Shown piece by piece: positions 12,801 to 21,726 of a stretch of DNA of 64,000 nucleotides (position 1 is its first letter; each line of letters opens with the position of its first letter). The translations under genes and the position numbers were made by a program. The stretch is from Cyclina sinensis (taxonomy: Eukaryota; Mollusca; Bivalvia; Venerida; Veneridae): the NCBI GenBank assembly GCA_012932295.1, contig JAAONU010000002.1:37631521-37695520 (forward strand), in the 5' to 3' direction. Below the pieces are notes generated by a model. It saw only the letters and a list, made by a program, of their open reading frames with translations. It was not told where the DNA came from and ran no database searches.

Positions 12801-15800
12801 CCCAGTAATTCCCCGAGGGCTAAAGGTATGTAGTAAACCCAGTGAATCCCCGAGGGCTAAAGGTATGTAGTAAACCCCAGTAATTCCCCGAGGGCTAAAG
12901 GTATGTAGTAAACCCAGTGAATCCTCGAGAGCTAAAGGTATGTAGTAAACCCAGTGAATCCTCGAGGGCTAAAGGTATGTAGTAAACCCAGTGAATCCTC
13001 AAGGGGTAAAGGTATGTAGTAAACCCAGTGAATCCTCGAGGGCTAAAGGTATGTAGTAAACCCAGTGAATCCTCGAGGGCTAAAGTTATGTAGTAAACCC
13101 AGTGAATCCTCGAGGGCTAAAGGTATGTAGTAAACCCAGTGAATCCTCGAGGGCTAAAGGTATGTAGTAAACCCAGTGAATCCTCGAGGGCTAAAGGTAT
13201 GTAGTAAACCCAGTGAATCCTCGAGGGCTAAAGGTATGTAGTAAACCCAGTGAATCCTCGAGGGCTAAAGGTATGTAGTACTTACACAAGCTTATCTTTT
13301 GGTTGTAATGTAGGCTTTCTTATTGCGTCTTACTTGTGACAACTTTTGATGTTAGAAAATATTTATATGTGTATATACCATAGCCATAAAGTTAATCGTT
13401 CAAATGGGTTATTGTGTTTAATTTTGACAATGGTAAACAGTTACCTCTTCTTTTTTAATTTGCATTTGTTATAAGTAAGAGCGTTTTATCATTACCTTAT
13501 CTTAAAACCTGCTATTATTGAAACGACCTTATCTTGATGTATCCTCACCATTTTAGTTTTATATTTAACTATAGCACACCAGTTTTACACATTATAGTTT
13601 TTTAGTTGAATGTTTAGAAGAAAATAGTCCATTGTTTGCGACCCACGGAAAATTCAAAGCATACAGAGATTGATTTGCAATAAACTTGATATTTAAGTAA
13701 TATTGCATTTCGTTTGTTTTTTTTAGAACAATGTCATAATGACAGCACTTTCATCGTTCTTCTGAGCATTGTCGCCGGAGAGTCTTTGGTCATTGGTGTT
13801 ATTATTATTCGTTTTTGTATAAGGAAAAGAGCCAAGCCAACGGACCTTGGAGGTTTGTGACTTCTGTCCCGTTGCCATATTCCTATTAAATACCATATTA
13901 AGGATTTCGGACTTTGATGAAATTGCCAGCTGTCGTCAGAATGTGTGCATTTCCTTTATATCATATTCTGCAAATGTAGGAAGCAAATGGAGTTACTTAA
14001 AATTGATATCCATATAAATTTCCCAGGGGACAGCCTTCATCGCAACAAAAAGTGAAATTATCGCAGTGATATTTTCTTTAAAAGGAAATATGATTTCTGC
14101 TTGCAATACAACTAACATGACAATGAAGGCAGTAATAACGAGAAAATTGTCTTTGAAGTAGAAACTAAAGTATAGCATGATAATTATGTCAGTGAATGTA
14201 TGTTTGACTTCTGACATCAAATATACTGCAGGTAGACTGTTACACATAGTAACAATTATGCGAAGTTCGAAGATTTGAACGAATACCATTAACAATGTAC
14301 CACGTTTACATGGTAGGCCATGTATCAAATCGGCATCTTGTAGCTAAATTGCTAAACTATATACATGTTTATACAAAAGTCTTAGTCAAAAGTAGACGAT
14401 TAACCAGAATTGCTAAAATGCTTGACTTAAATCAGGGTCTTAGATGTACGTTTAATTCACAACGGAATAAATGTAATGACTAATTTCTTTCTTTTTCTCA
14501 TTTAACTATCCATTTATCGAACTACAAAATTAGTAAAATGAAATGTTCTAAAAAACAGAAGTACGTTCGGGTACTTGTTATTACCCCTAAACGAAGTTGG
14601 GGTGGGGGTATATAGGAATCACCCGGCGGTCGGTCAGGTGGTCTGTTACAATTTTCCTTTTCCGAAGAATAACTTGAAAACTATTATCTATTAACTATTG
14701 ATAACTTTTAATTTAGGGCAACTTCATACAATGGACAAGCACAATGAGAGAAAGTACAGTGTTTAAGAATCATAACTCCATCTTTACCATTTATAGAGTT
14801 ATTACCCTTTGTTGGTTTTCCTTGTCCGGAGCATAACTTGAAAACTAATTGTTGAAATTCAATGCAACTTCATACAATGGACAAGCACAATGACAAGAAG
14901 TGCTGTGTGAAAGAGCCATAACTCCATCTTCATTATTTGCTCAGTAACTGCCCTTTTATTTTCCTTGTACGGGGCGTTACTTGAAAACTAATGGTTGGAA
15001 TTCAATGGAATTCAACTTCCTACAATGGTCAAGCACAATGACGAGAAATGTAATGTACAAGAACCACAACTGTCTTTAATTGCCCAATGCACAACCATAA
15101 CTCTGTTTCAATTCTTTTACAGAGTATTCTGTTACTACTAATTTCCTCAGTTCCGAAGCAGTCTTGCGGGGTTATTAATCACATTTAGTGATAGCTCCAG
15201 TGTTGAATTAATCTAGTTTCTACAGGAACCACTAAGTAAAGATCCATCAATTTCAAATATTTATTTCTCAATGTAATAGAGAACAATTCTGTATACATTT
15301 GTATATTAAACTGGATATATATATTGTGCTATATCTTTGCGTTTTATAGTTTCAGGATCACGTGGAAGTACAAGAATGTAAGTACTTCATTTTAATAGAA
15401 AACATTAAGAGAGGGTCTCGTTTTGGGGTTGTATATGAATATTAATAATGTGGGATAGCAAATGGATGCCAACCGAAAAGAGCTGCCTTATTTTTCGAGA
15501 GATGTCACGGTTCGGCATGTCAGATGATTATCTATTGGAAGTGACTATAGCAAATATAGATCTCCGTAGATTTATTTACAAATATCATAAGTCTGCAATA
15601 TATCAGTTATTTTATCATAATCTCTGATAGTTTTTGCTATATATAATCGCTGTAGCAAATTTTTTCTCCACTTAAATTGTTTTGAATTCATTAAAATAAT
15701 AGTTTATCTTCTTACATCGGAAAGTCTTCCTCGAACCTTAACATTGATACTGAACTTTTCTTCAGATGAGTTTTCATATTTTTTCTAAAGGCATTTACAA

Positions 15801-17764
15801 AGTTAAACGAAAGTCATAGATATTGTCTTTTAAAACAAATTCTTTGATGTCACTTAAAAATAACAGTAGTAGTAACGATCTGAGTAGAACTTAGAAGTTT
15901 TCTCTCTTCTGTGAATTAACTATAGAGTTTTGCTTCAATTAACAGGCAAGTCAGTGTTAAAAGATTCCATACAATATCGATACTTAGATTTGGGATTTTC
16001 AAGAGTAGCCTTGAAAATGTTCTTACTTAGGTTTATAAATGATTTCCATATTGCAGCCATACCTGAATGTTCGGTTATTATAGCTCTAGATCTATAACGT
16101 GCGTTGTCATTAAAATCGAGATGTTAGATATAGTAAACATGGAGAACGTCCAGTGTACTTTGAAGAAACGTGCAAATGAAAACGGAGAAATATAAAAATG
16201 AGTTATATTTTTTTTTTCGGTTTCGGGGAAGTTTTGAGTATTTCATTAGTGAAAACCAAAGAATTTATATTTCTCAAGAATTTACCAGTCATGAAAATAT
16301 TGTTTTGGTAACTTTCTCAATGTTATGTCTATTTTACAACGATACAAAAAATCTTCTATATATTTGTTTTCCGGTTTTAGCAAACGGAAACCGTAAATCA
16401 GAAACTGTTCTGTAGACGTATGTATACGTCTGTTATACATGAATAAAAGTAAACAATTCATATAATACTGGAAATATTGAAAAATAAATTCGTATTGTTA
16501 CATATATTTTGATATTCGTCAGTACTGTTCATCTTTCCGCTTCGCATGTGTTATAGTTTTCCAAACCTGGTTAGATAATAAACTTCTTACGATTGATTTA
16601 AATTTTAAACCTTACGTTTTGTTTACAGTATTTTCAATCCACGTCACAATAAGAGTAAAATGTCACAACTGACACATGTGTTATTCACTAGCACACACTC
16701 AACCATAATCACGTCATGCCACGTTACGGTATGAATTAGTCAACGTGATAAAATCATAATAATGTGAAGACAGCCACCTGCTTTTGCTGGATTTGGTTTT
16801 ATTTAACCTTTTTTTAGTTGTTGTCGTTTCTTTTAGATTCCAAAGCCAGACCGTCTACTCTAACTGTGCGTCCTCTGGTATCATTCAGAACAGTGCACCT
16901 ACCTCAAGCTCTTATACCGTATGTTTTTTTTCTGTCTTCTTTTATTACTGATTAAAGAGTGATAACTTAGGTCTAATCAATGACGAAAAAGCCGGAGGAG
17001 TTTTTTTCACTAGAAAAGCAAATTTGACTTTGCTTATTATGATTAGTAGGAGTAGCAATAAAAGTCAAATGACAGAAAACATAAACAATTTTACTATGTC
17101 AGTTTTATTATACATTTTGACGAAAGAAAAAAGAGCTTACGTTCATACGAAATGTCTTGATCTAATTAAGTCAATTTACTAATCTTTTTTCAGAGTCAGG
17201 TTCGGGCCGCGTAAAATATAGGCTGTTTGTCAGGCAAGATTAAAAAATTCTTTTGTCTCACCCTTTCAGATGAACATAATGATATACTACCGAAAATTAA
17301 AAAGCTCGCGAGGAAATACAGGCGAATCAAACATTTAAATTTTCGCATTGTCAGTTAGTTCTCGCGAGACTAAAAACAAATGTCGCTAACTCGTATTACT
17401 CCTAAAATTTAAATGCTAAATTTCGCCAGTACTTCTTCGTGAGCTTTAAATTTTTCGCTCGTATAAATAATCACCTGAAAGGGTGAGACAGACTTGTTAA
17501 AAACCTACCTGTCAAACAGGCAATATTTAACGTGGCCCGAACGGGATTCCGTATATATGGCATTTATAATCAATTGGAAGTATCCCTTGGTTGTTAATTT
17601 AACAGAAGCATATTTAAATCCTTTTTGTGGGTCTCGTGTGGTTTGCACAAATAGCCAAAACAAAGATGAGTCATTTTGTTGTCTTTTTCTTGCAGACGCT
17701 GCATAGATCAGTGAGAAATGCGGACGAGAGCCCGTACACGGATCTACAGTTGCATGATGAATAA
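3773..17764 (+). CDS. Type I membrane Ig-superfamily receptor with SxYxxL tail motifs (9-exon model)
   Basis: Exons: 3773-3830, 8911-9297, 10782-11144, 11755-12009, 12611-12712, 13727-13852, 15350-15377, 16837-16918, 17696-17764. All introns are GT-AG and the phases agree; the sum is 1470 nt, 489 aa. Residues 1-19 form a signal peptide. Three Ig-like domains follow (about 20-148, 150-269, 271-354), each on its own phase 1-1 exon. Then come a Ser/Thr-rich stalk (356-388), a TM segment (about 397-416) with Glu407 inside it, a basic stop-transfer RFCIRKR, and a ~70 aa tail. Tail tyrosines are Y447 (TVYSNC), Y466 (SSYTTL) and Y481 (SPYTDL); the last two fit the ITIM consensus (S/I/V/L)xYxx(I/V/L). 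There are seven NxS/T sequons. I infer a surface recognition or adhesion receptor that signals through phosphotyrosine/SH2 partners; the ligand is unknown. Extra exons could be missed in the long introns. Confidence 0.78.
4993..6986 (+). repeat. 35-bp tandem array, about 57 units, two GATA boxes per unit
   Basis: Unit of 35 bp built as TGATAGTGATAAAG, then TAGATGG, a 6-nt spacer and CCATCTCT. Each unit holds two WGATAR motifs seven bases apart and a 6-bp inverted repeat (AGATGG/CCATCT). Variation is almost confined to a few positions (AA/GA/TA, CCATCT/CTATCT/CCGTCT, TTGATAG/TAGATAG). A 595-bp block (17 units) at about 5727-6320 is repeated at about 6322-6915. It lies in intron 1 of the Ig gene model. 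Because 35 is not a multiple of three, the minus strand shows long meaningless ORFs with a 35-aa period. Confidence 0.97.
7011..8110. other. Intron 1 remainder, no gene seen
   Basis: AT-rich sequence between the 35-bp array and the MITE at 8113. A short stretch at about 7030-7075 resembles tRNA-type A and B boxes but they are far too close together. Nothing else recognised. Confidence 0.4.
8113..8706. mobile_element. Foldback MITE with long TIRs and internal GTGGGAACGA repeats
   Basis: The ends CGGTGGCACAGAGGTGACAT (8113) and its inverse (ending 8706) are near perfect for about 70 bp, flanked by TA on both sides. A second inverted pair inside (about 8186-8234 and 8550-8604) extends the foldback, so nearly the whole element can form one hairpin. 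The core holds repeated palindromic CTCGTTCCCACGA/TCGTGGGAACGAG blocks joined by TTAGCTATG or TTAATATC. No coding capacity. Confidence 0.85.
8911..9297 (+). CDS. Ig receptor exon 2: Ig-like domain 1
   Basis: Follows TTTCCTTTTCAG and ends AAGAG|GTATTG, phase 1-1. It encodes LSCTYS (first Cys) and later NQIVCDDKAIYRWKA, which aligns with the usual DxAxYxC strand-F motif but has Trp where Cys is expected and a Cys eight residues earlier. An upstream AG at 8889-8890 is an alternative acceptor but would shift phase. Confidence 0.82.
9575..10640. repeat. Dispersed bivalve-type repeat with ~140-bp internal tandem units
   Basis: Starts near ATGCCTCCCATCGAAAATAA and contains six or seven degenerate units with TTTCCGATCAATAACTATAG, 'gaccagtagatgac' and 'aaggtcacagtgacc' at about 9915, 10045, 10195, 10335, 10465 and 10610. 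I know sequences of this style as abundant bivalve repeats. It occupies the intron between Ig exons 2 and 3 and is interrupted by an Ig exon fragment at 9671-9797. Confidence 0.8.
9671..9797 (+). pseudogene. Partial duplicate of Ig exon 2 with its acceptor
   Basis: A 127-bp copy of 8879-9005 with only a few differences: polypyrimidine tract, acceptor (9701-9702) and the first ~32 codons of the Ig domain through SCTYTLR. It then breaks abruptly into the surrounding repeat. It lacks the rest of the domain and a donor, so use of this acceptor would ruin the domain. It sits inside the dispersed repeat on both sides. Confidence 0.85.
10782..11144 (+). CDS. Ig receptor exon 3: Ig-like domain 2
   Basis: Acceptor TTGATTTCAG, donor TACT|GTAAGT, phase 1-1. 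It encodes EEGDNVTFTCSG (strand B Cys), LGWFYYLD (core Trp), and EFHQIVVRCTVQQ (strand F Cys), a standard Ig fold pattern. An extra Cys in ASTCSYT has no obvious partner. Several N-glycosylation sequons. Confidence 0.85.
11755..12009 (+). CDS. Ig receptor exon 4: I-set/C2-type Ig domain 3
   Basis: Acceptor AAATACTGTAG, donor GTCA|GTAGGT, phase 1-1. It encodes LTLTCTADAYPKSKYYWV, then LRDKGTYTCVVYN, the classic Cys-Trp-DxGxYxC triad of I-set domains. It is the most canonical of the three domains and the membrane-proximal one. Confidence 0.88.
12010..12610. other. Intron 4 of the Ig gene
   Basis: AT-rich, nothing recognised beyond the splice sites at its ends. Confidence 0.5.
12611..12712 (+). 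CDS. Ig receptor exon 5: Ser/Thr-rich stalk
   Basis: Acceptor TTTTTCTAACAG. Encodes 34 residues dominated by Ser, Thr, Asn and Pro (ASTSTTTTSTGNPDK), the look of an O-glycosylated stalk between the last Ig domain and the membrane. It ends CTAAAG|GTATGT in phase 1. The last ~24 nt of the exon together with the donor are the seed unit of the minisatellite that follows. Confidence 0.75.
12681..13277 (+). repeat. 37-bp minisatellite duplicating a 5' splice site, ~16 units
   Basis: Units of 37-38 bp read AACCCAGTGAATCCTCGAGG then GCTAAAG|GTATGTAGT. The first unit is the real 3' end of Ig exon 5 plus its donor; every later unit keeps CTAAAG|GTATGT nearly unchanged (one copy has AAAG|TTATGT). The first copies carry CCCCAGTAATTCCCCGAGGG, later ones CCCAGTGAATCCTCGAGGG, giving a directional change of variants. 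Each GTATGTAGTAA carries an in-frame TAG stop. Confidence 0.95.
13278..13726. other. Intron 5 remainder
   Basis: AT-rich sequence between the minisatellite and the TM exon; only the acceptor polypyrimidine tract at its end is recognised. Confidence 0.5.
13727..13852 (+). CDS. Ig receptor exon 6: transmembrane segment
   Basis: Acceptor TTTTTTTTAG, donor GGAG|GTTTGT, phase 1-1. It encodes STFIVLLSIVAGESLVIGVI then IIRFCIRKRAK: about 20 hydrophobic residues followed by basic residues, so N-terminus outside and C-terminus in the cytosol. A Glu sits mid-membrane. Confidence 0.82.
14570..15180. repeat. Dispersed bivalve-type repeat in intron 6
   Basis: Begins with CGAAGTTGGGGTGGGGGTAT and 'cggtcggtca', then three degenerate ~150-bp units containing 'aacttgaaaacta', 'caatggacaagcacaatga' and 'cataactccatctt'. 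It resembles a widespread bivalve repeat. The rest of intron 6 (13853-14569, 15181-15349) is unassigned. Confidence 0.65.
15350..15377 (+). CDS. Ig receptor exon 7: cytoplasmic micro-exon
   Basis: 28 nt after TTTTATAG, donor GAAT|GTAAGT (strong). Six bases further on there is a second acceptor (TTTCAG, exon start 15356), also in frame, so the two forms differ by two residues. It changes phase from 1 to 2, matched by the next exon. Small size makes it less certain. Confidence 0.55.
15378..16836. other. Intron 7 of the Ig gene
   Basis: About 1.4 kb, AT-rich. An ORF at 16170-16415 has no recognisable content. Nothing else supported. Confidence 0.5.
16837..16918 (+). CDS. Ig receptor exon 8: tail with TVYSNC
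   Basis: Acceptor TTTCTTTTAG, donor TACC|GTATGT, enters phase 2 and leaves phase 0. It encodes FQSQTVYSNCASSGIIQNSA, then PTSSSYT. Y447 is in TxYxxC, one residue off the ITSM consensus TxYxx(V/I), and is also a YxN motif of the kind bound by Grb2-type SH2 domains. The exon ends two residues into the SSYTTL motif. Confidence 0.68.
17200..17542. mobile_element. TIR element in the last intron of the Ig gene
   Basis: The left arm from GTTCGGGCCGCGTAAAATAT and the right arm ending CAATATTTAACGTGGCCCGA-AC are inverted copies for ~70 bp, including TGTCTCACCCTTTCAG/CTGAAAGGGTGAGACA. The core also has shorter inverted pieces around CTCGCGAG and TTTAAAT. No clear target duplication. No coding potential; probably a non-autonomous DNA element. 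Confidence 0.75.
17696..17764 (+). CDS. Ig receptor exon 9: C-terminus with SPYTDL
   Basis: Acceptor GTCTTTTTCTTGCAG (strong), phase 0, 22 codons then TAA. It completes SSYTTL across the junction and adds SPYTDLQLHDE. The stop is followed by a plausible 3' UTR with AATAAA at 17889-17894. Confidence 0.75.
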   Translation, partial: TLHRSVRNADESPYTDLQLHDE

Positions 17765-17888
17765 CAGAGCACAAGACAAGTTTAGAAACACAGAGATGCC
17801 AAACATTTATAATAGTGTGACCTTTTTTTTGTACCAAAGTCTTAATAATAGTACAGCATATAATAGAATTATTACATTTTCACATTAA

Positions 17889-17894
17889 AATAAA
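17889..17894 (+). terminator. Candidate polyadenylation signal of the Ig receptor gene
   Basis: AATAAA 125 bp after the stop codon. Another AATAAA is at 18902-18907, so a longer 3' UTR is possible. Confidence 0.45.
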
Positions 17895-20196
17895 AAAGTT
17901 ATCAGAAAAGTGTTCAGCAAAAACGATAATATATATGCAAGCGTCATTTTGAAAAAAGAAAACAAATAGCACTTTTCAATTCATCATCCAAAAGGGTGTT
18001 ATGATATGATTTTACTACTTTCTTTAAACGTTCATGATGAAACATACACGCTGTCTTTTCATGTTTTCCAGAATTTTTCTATGTTGATCTGCTCACTATT
18101 TATTATCCAGTTACTAGGTCATCATGACTATCATTACTACAGTACGTTTAAGAACAGTGTTGACAGAAAAATGTGTAAAAAACATTTCAATTTTCATTTC
18201 GAATGCATGCATACTTGAGGATGTCTTGGTGTCTGTGCTTGTGAACAGTTCAGATGTTTTCTGATAGCTAACATTGAGATGTGAGGTATTTGATTTATAA
18301 CTCCGGATTTGTTACATATAGTTTTCAAGATTTAGTTAATATGTCAGATATTTTATTTATTGTTATTTATTAAATTGAAGAAATTGAATGATAGTTGATG
18401 GTAAAAGTAACACTATTTATTTCAATTCGAACATTGATATAATATGTTTAATACAAAACAATGAGTCAACTATCTAGCTGACGGGTTATTTTGTTTTGTC
18501 TTTCGACAAATACTTCATTCCTAGAATTCATTTCTTAGAATGCTTCAGTGTATTTCAAAAACGTGTGTATTCATTCTTTTCATCATTTATACTCAAGATC
18601 AATAAGTTGTAAGTATGACTGAAATGTATTTTTATGATATGACAGTTTTGTTTTCTCAGAAGTAGTATAACCTAAACATAGTTCTTTCTATTAAACAGTT
18701 TAATTATAGGGTAAACATATGTTTGCTCAGTGACTTACTGTTTTATCTACTGCAGTTTTATTATTTTATTGTAAATACACGTCTTTTATTTCTGTGTATT
18801 TTCTTGGTGGATGTCTGTACCATGCTATTTTCACTATAGTCAATATATAAAATATAGCTGCAGTTAAACCGAAGGCTCGGCCGTTGTTCTTGAACTCATT
18901 AAATAAAGTTTTATATGAATTAAACTTATATTAGAAACTATATAATTGTTAACATTTCATAAAAACCGCCACATTTTTTAAGCCCTGCAATATTCAAACT
19001 TATTCATTTTAATCTGATTAAAAAAACTAACAAACTAACAAACAATCAGTTGAAAGGAACATATAAACAAATTCTGAAATTTTGCCTAAGAAATGCAAAA
19101 TCATTTATCATTATGATGAAATGTGACCATTGTAGCAGGAAACGGTAAAATCATAATATGTTGGATATAAGTTTCCGACCTAGCGATAGTCGATAATCGG
19201 TAACTCCATATATCGAATTTTGATCCAGAGTGTTTTTTATGCCTCCGGAGGGAGGACATATTGTTTTTGGTCTGTTTGTTTGTCATAAAACTTTAACTTC
19301 TTTGAGGCTCCGCCGGGGGCATGGCGTTCTTTCAAAGGTAGCGCCTGTTTTTCAGGTAATCATTTTAGTCTCTCGTAAATTAATTACTTGAAATCACCGT
19401 TGTCATTGATGTAGATCGACTAATTCGATCTTTCTAATATTTAGAGCAAATATTTTGTGTATGAAACATGTGCTGCATTTAATTACTGACCTAAATATAT
19501 GTATGTCTGCTCGTCTGTCTGTAGAAACCATCGGTAAAGAATGATTTAAAGCAGCAGTTTTCTATGCTGTTAATATGGCATCTTATGTTAATAGCATCAG
19601 TGTAACCTTCAGGGGGAGTTCAGATTTTATTAACAGAGTTTATGTATCGCCCTCACGTCTCTGATTACTTGAAAGACCCTGTTGTCACATGCAAGTGTAC
19701 GAGTAGTAGTAATTTGACCGCCCGGATATTTTTTCAGTGTTAGAACATTTCTGTAACCATCCCATGTTAGCATTTGTTTCTATTTTTTCGACTTGTCATG
19801 CAAGATGTTTTGGAATCTATTCGTTTTCTTCGATTGAATTTTATTTTTTCTTGGGAAAACGTTTGGTGTATATAATTTTTTCTGTCCTTGAAGAATGTGA
19901 CTTGTTTCAAGGGAGTTGTTTCAAGGGAGAGAAGCGCTACACGCCTATCACGAGACAATAACCTACATGGTAAACAGGTATTCTCCCTTTAAAGATTAAC
20001 TTGAAAAAACGTTAATAATTATTGCTGATATGTCTGAACTGAGAAAAGATGGTTAGAAATAAATAGGTCTACTTACACAACAGACACAGGAATGATCTCT
20101 ATATACGTTCAAAACATTATTATGAATTATATACTTCAGACATATAAAGGTTAAAAACAAGTAGTGAGGGACTCTAAGGCCAACCGACACAGAGAA
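17895..20196. other. Intergenic, no gene supported
   Basis: AT-rich 3' flank of the Ig gene. A short dispersed-repeat fragment lies at about 19238-19330 ('tgcctccggagggaggacatattg'-like, split here by my wording, then 'ctccgccgggggcatggc'). ORFs here are short and featureless. Confidence 0.4.
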
Positions 20197-20213
20197 TGAC
20201 GTCAATGACGTCA
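20197..20213. promoter_or_regulatory. Two tandem TGACGTCA (CRE/ATF) palindromes
   Basis: TGACGTCA at 20197-20204 and again at 20206-20213, nine bases apart. This is the full palindromic site bound by CREB/ATF bZIP proteins. The chance of two adjacent perfect copies is low, but no adjacent gene start is evident, so function is uncertain. Confidence 0.35.
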
Positions 20214-21640
20214 CACGATTAACGTGAAGTAAAACAAAATAAGCGCATTCCGATATACCAGGGGATTCGTACTCCTGGCCATTGAACTGTAGGATACACC
20301 GTTATTGTATGCCAGAGATTTTAAAGCTAGCTTTCGGTTATACCTTTCAACAGATGTCATAAACGGTGCGCTATGTCTCCGTTACCCATATCGGTTTGAC
20401 CTAGACAGACATTCAGTGCCAGTCAAATCAAATGTTCTGCTTACACGGACCTAAATATTCTACGCCTAATTTCCCTCAGATGTCTTATTGGTGTTACTGA
20501 AGTATCTGTAAAAGAAGATTATATATGGTCTAACTTTGTAGCGGTCAGACACCGTTGTGTTTACCTTGTTATCATTTGTTCTTGTAATCGGCGGAAACAT
20601 GTTTATTTTTCGGCAAGTTACGTTCAAAATGTCGTCAAATTTGCAAGTGACTTTTCAAGCAATTAACCAGACATTTCTGCGTTCTCCCTCTGGATAGGAC
20701 ATCTTTTGCATGAGTTACTTCCTGCTTCGCAAAGTTGGGATTCCTTTTGGACTGCACCGGATGCTCCTCACCATTGGAAGATGAGAAACTTCATTCAATG
20801 TCATTATGTAAAATAAAAATCGCTGAATATGGATACACAACAAAAACAACATATATCGCCATGTTGCTGTAAGCAAGCAAGTCCAGGTGTTTTTTGAACA
20901 CCCCTTATATAACCTAAACAAAAAAATGTCAGTCTTCGTTACCACCTCGAATTAACAATTAACTTTTCTGAATTGTCAGTGAATTCTAGACGTAAAATAG
21001 ATTAGATCGCTAAACCCAAACCCGTGGTGTTACAGGTTACTCCCGCCCACTGTGTAACTTTAGATACAAAAAAAGTAAACACTTAATGTCCTATTTAGTC
21101 TCATAATATATCAGCATGGTGGAAACCCTGCGCTGGGCAACCTGCGGACACAATGTGTGTGTTATAGACAATGTTTTGACGCGCAAAGCCACTGAAACTT
21201 AGGTCATTTTCGTTTTTTCCTTAAAACGTGTTCTTAGATTAGATCTATTATTCATTAGAACATTCCAACTTCTCGTTTGAAATTATCGAAACTGATTGTA
21301 AACATATCATCTAAACCGCTATGCAATAAGGGAGATCGTGTGCTTCGGTCAGGTATATTTTCTTGTACAACATCTTGTAAAAGGTCAAGAACGTTCCTTG
21401 CGCAGAAGTAAAGAGCATGAAATGCACATGATCTCGAACATGGTCACGTGCATCTCAACCAATAGCGATCCTTTATTCACTTCTTTGCTCCGCCTACTGT
21501 GTTACTTTAGGTAGGATTGACCTTTGAACCTTGATGTCAGCGTTAATCCTTTTACTCAGTGTAAAAATGGGGAAGGTAAACAATGCGTCTTCAGCGCAAA
21601 CTGCTCCTAGAGTCTGTGGCTATTGCAAAGTCTTGAGTCG
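20214..21640. other. Intergenic, relatively CpG-containing
   Basis: No gene seen. A mariner-style end may be present near 20878-20912 (CCAGGTGTTTTTTGAACACC then CCTTATA) but I found no partner. A ~28-bp direct repeat (CCGCCCACTGTGTAACTTTA at ~21045, CCGCCTACTGTGTTACTTTA at ~21489) lies upstream of the candidate first exon at 21641. Confidence 0.35.
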
Positions 21641-21726
21641 ATGGCGTCTGCTGCTGTGAGTGTGATAAAGCGTTTGGTGGGCTTCTTTCGCCGTGAACTA
21701 GGCAGACTTCGTTCCCTTGCTCGAGA
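21641..21726 (+). CDS. Candidate first coding exon of an unidentified gene
   Basis: ATGGCGTCTGCTGCTGTGAG opens a frame MASAAVSVIKRLVGFFRREL, GRLRSLAR and runs to a strong donor GA|GTAAGT in phase 2. The region is more CpG-rich than its surroundings, as at a promoter-proximal exon. The only phase-matched acceptor I noticed downstream is at 24077 (TTTATAG), giving EYYRRAEDHEEVTCTFRFCS, VQYPNN and a stop at 24155 with AATAAA overlapping the stop. That second exon, however, is inside the 6.8-kb transposon, so either the transcript exonises transposon sequence or the true partner was missed. I do not recognise the protein. Confidence 0.3.

Noticed and set aside
13993..14328. 111-codon minus ORF in an Ig-gene intron
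   Set aside because: Hydrophobic by virtue of AT-richness; no recognisable domain and no supporting signals.
18006..18218. 70-codon ORF downstream of the Ig gene
   Set aside because: Featureless AT-rich translation in the 3' flank, no splice or poly(A) logic.
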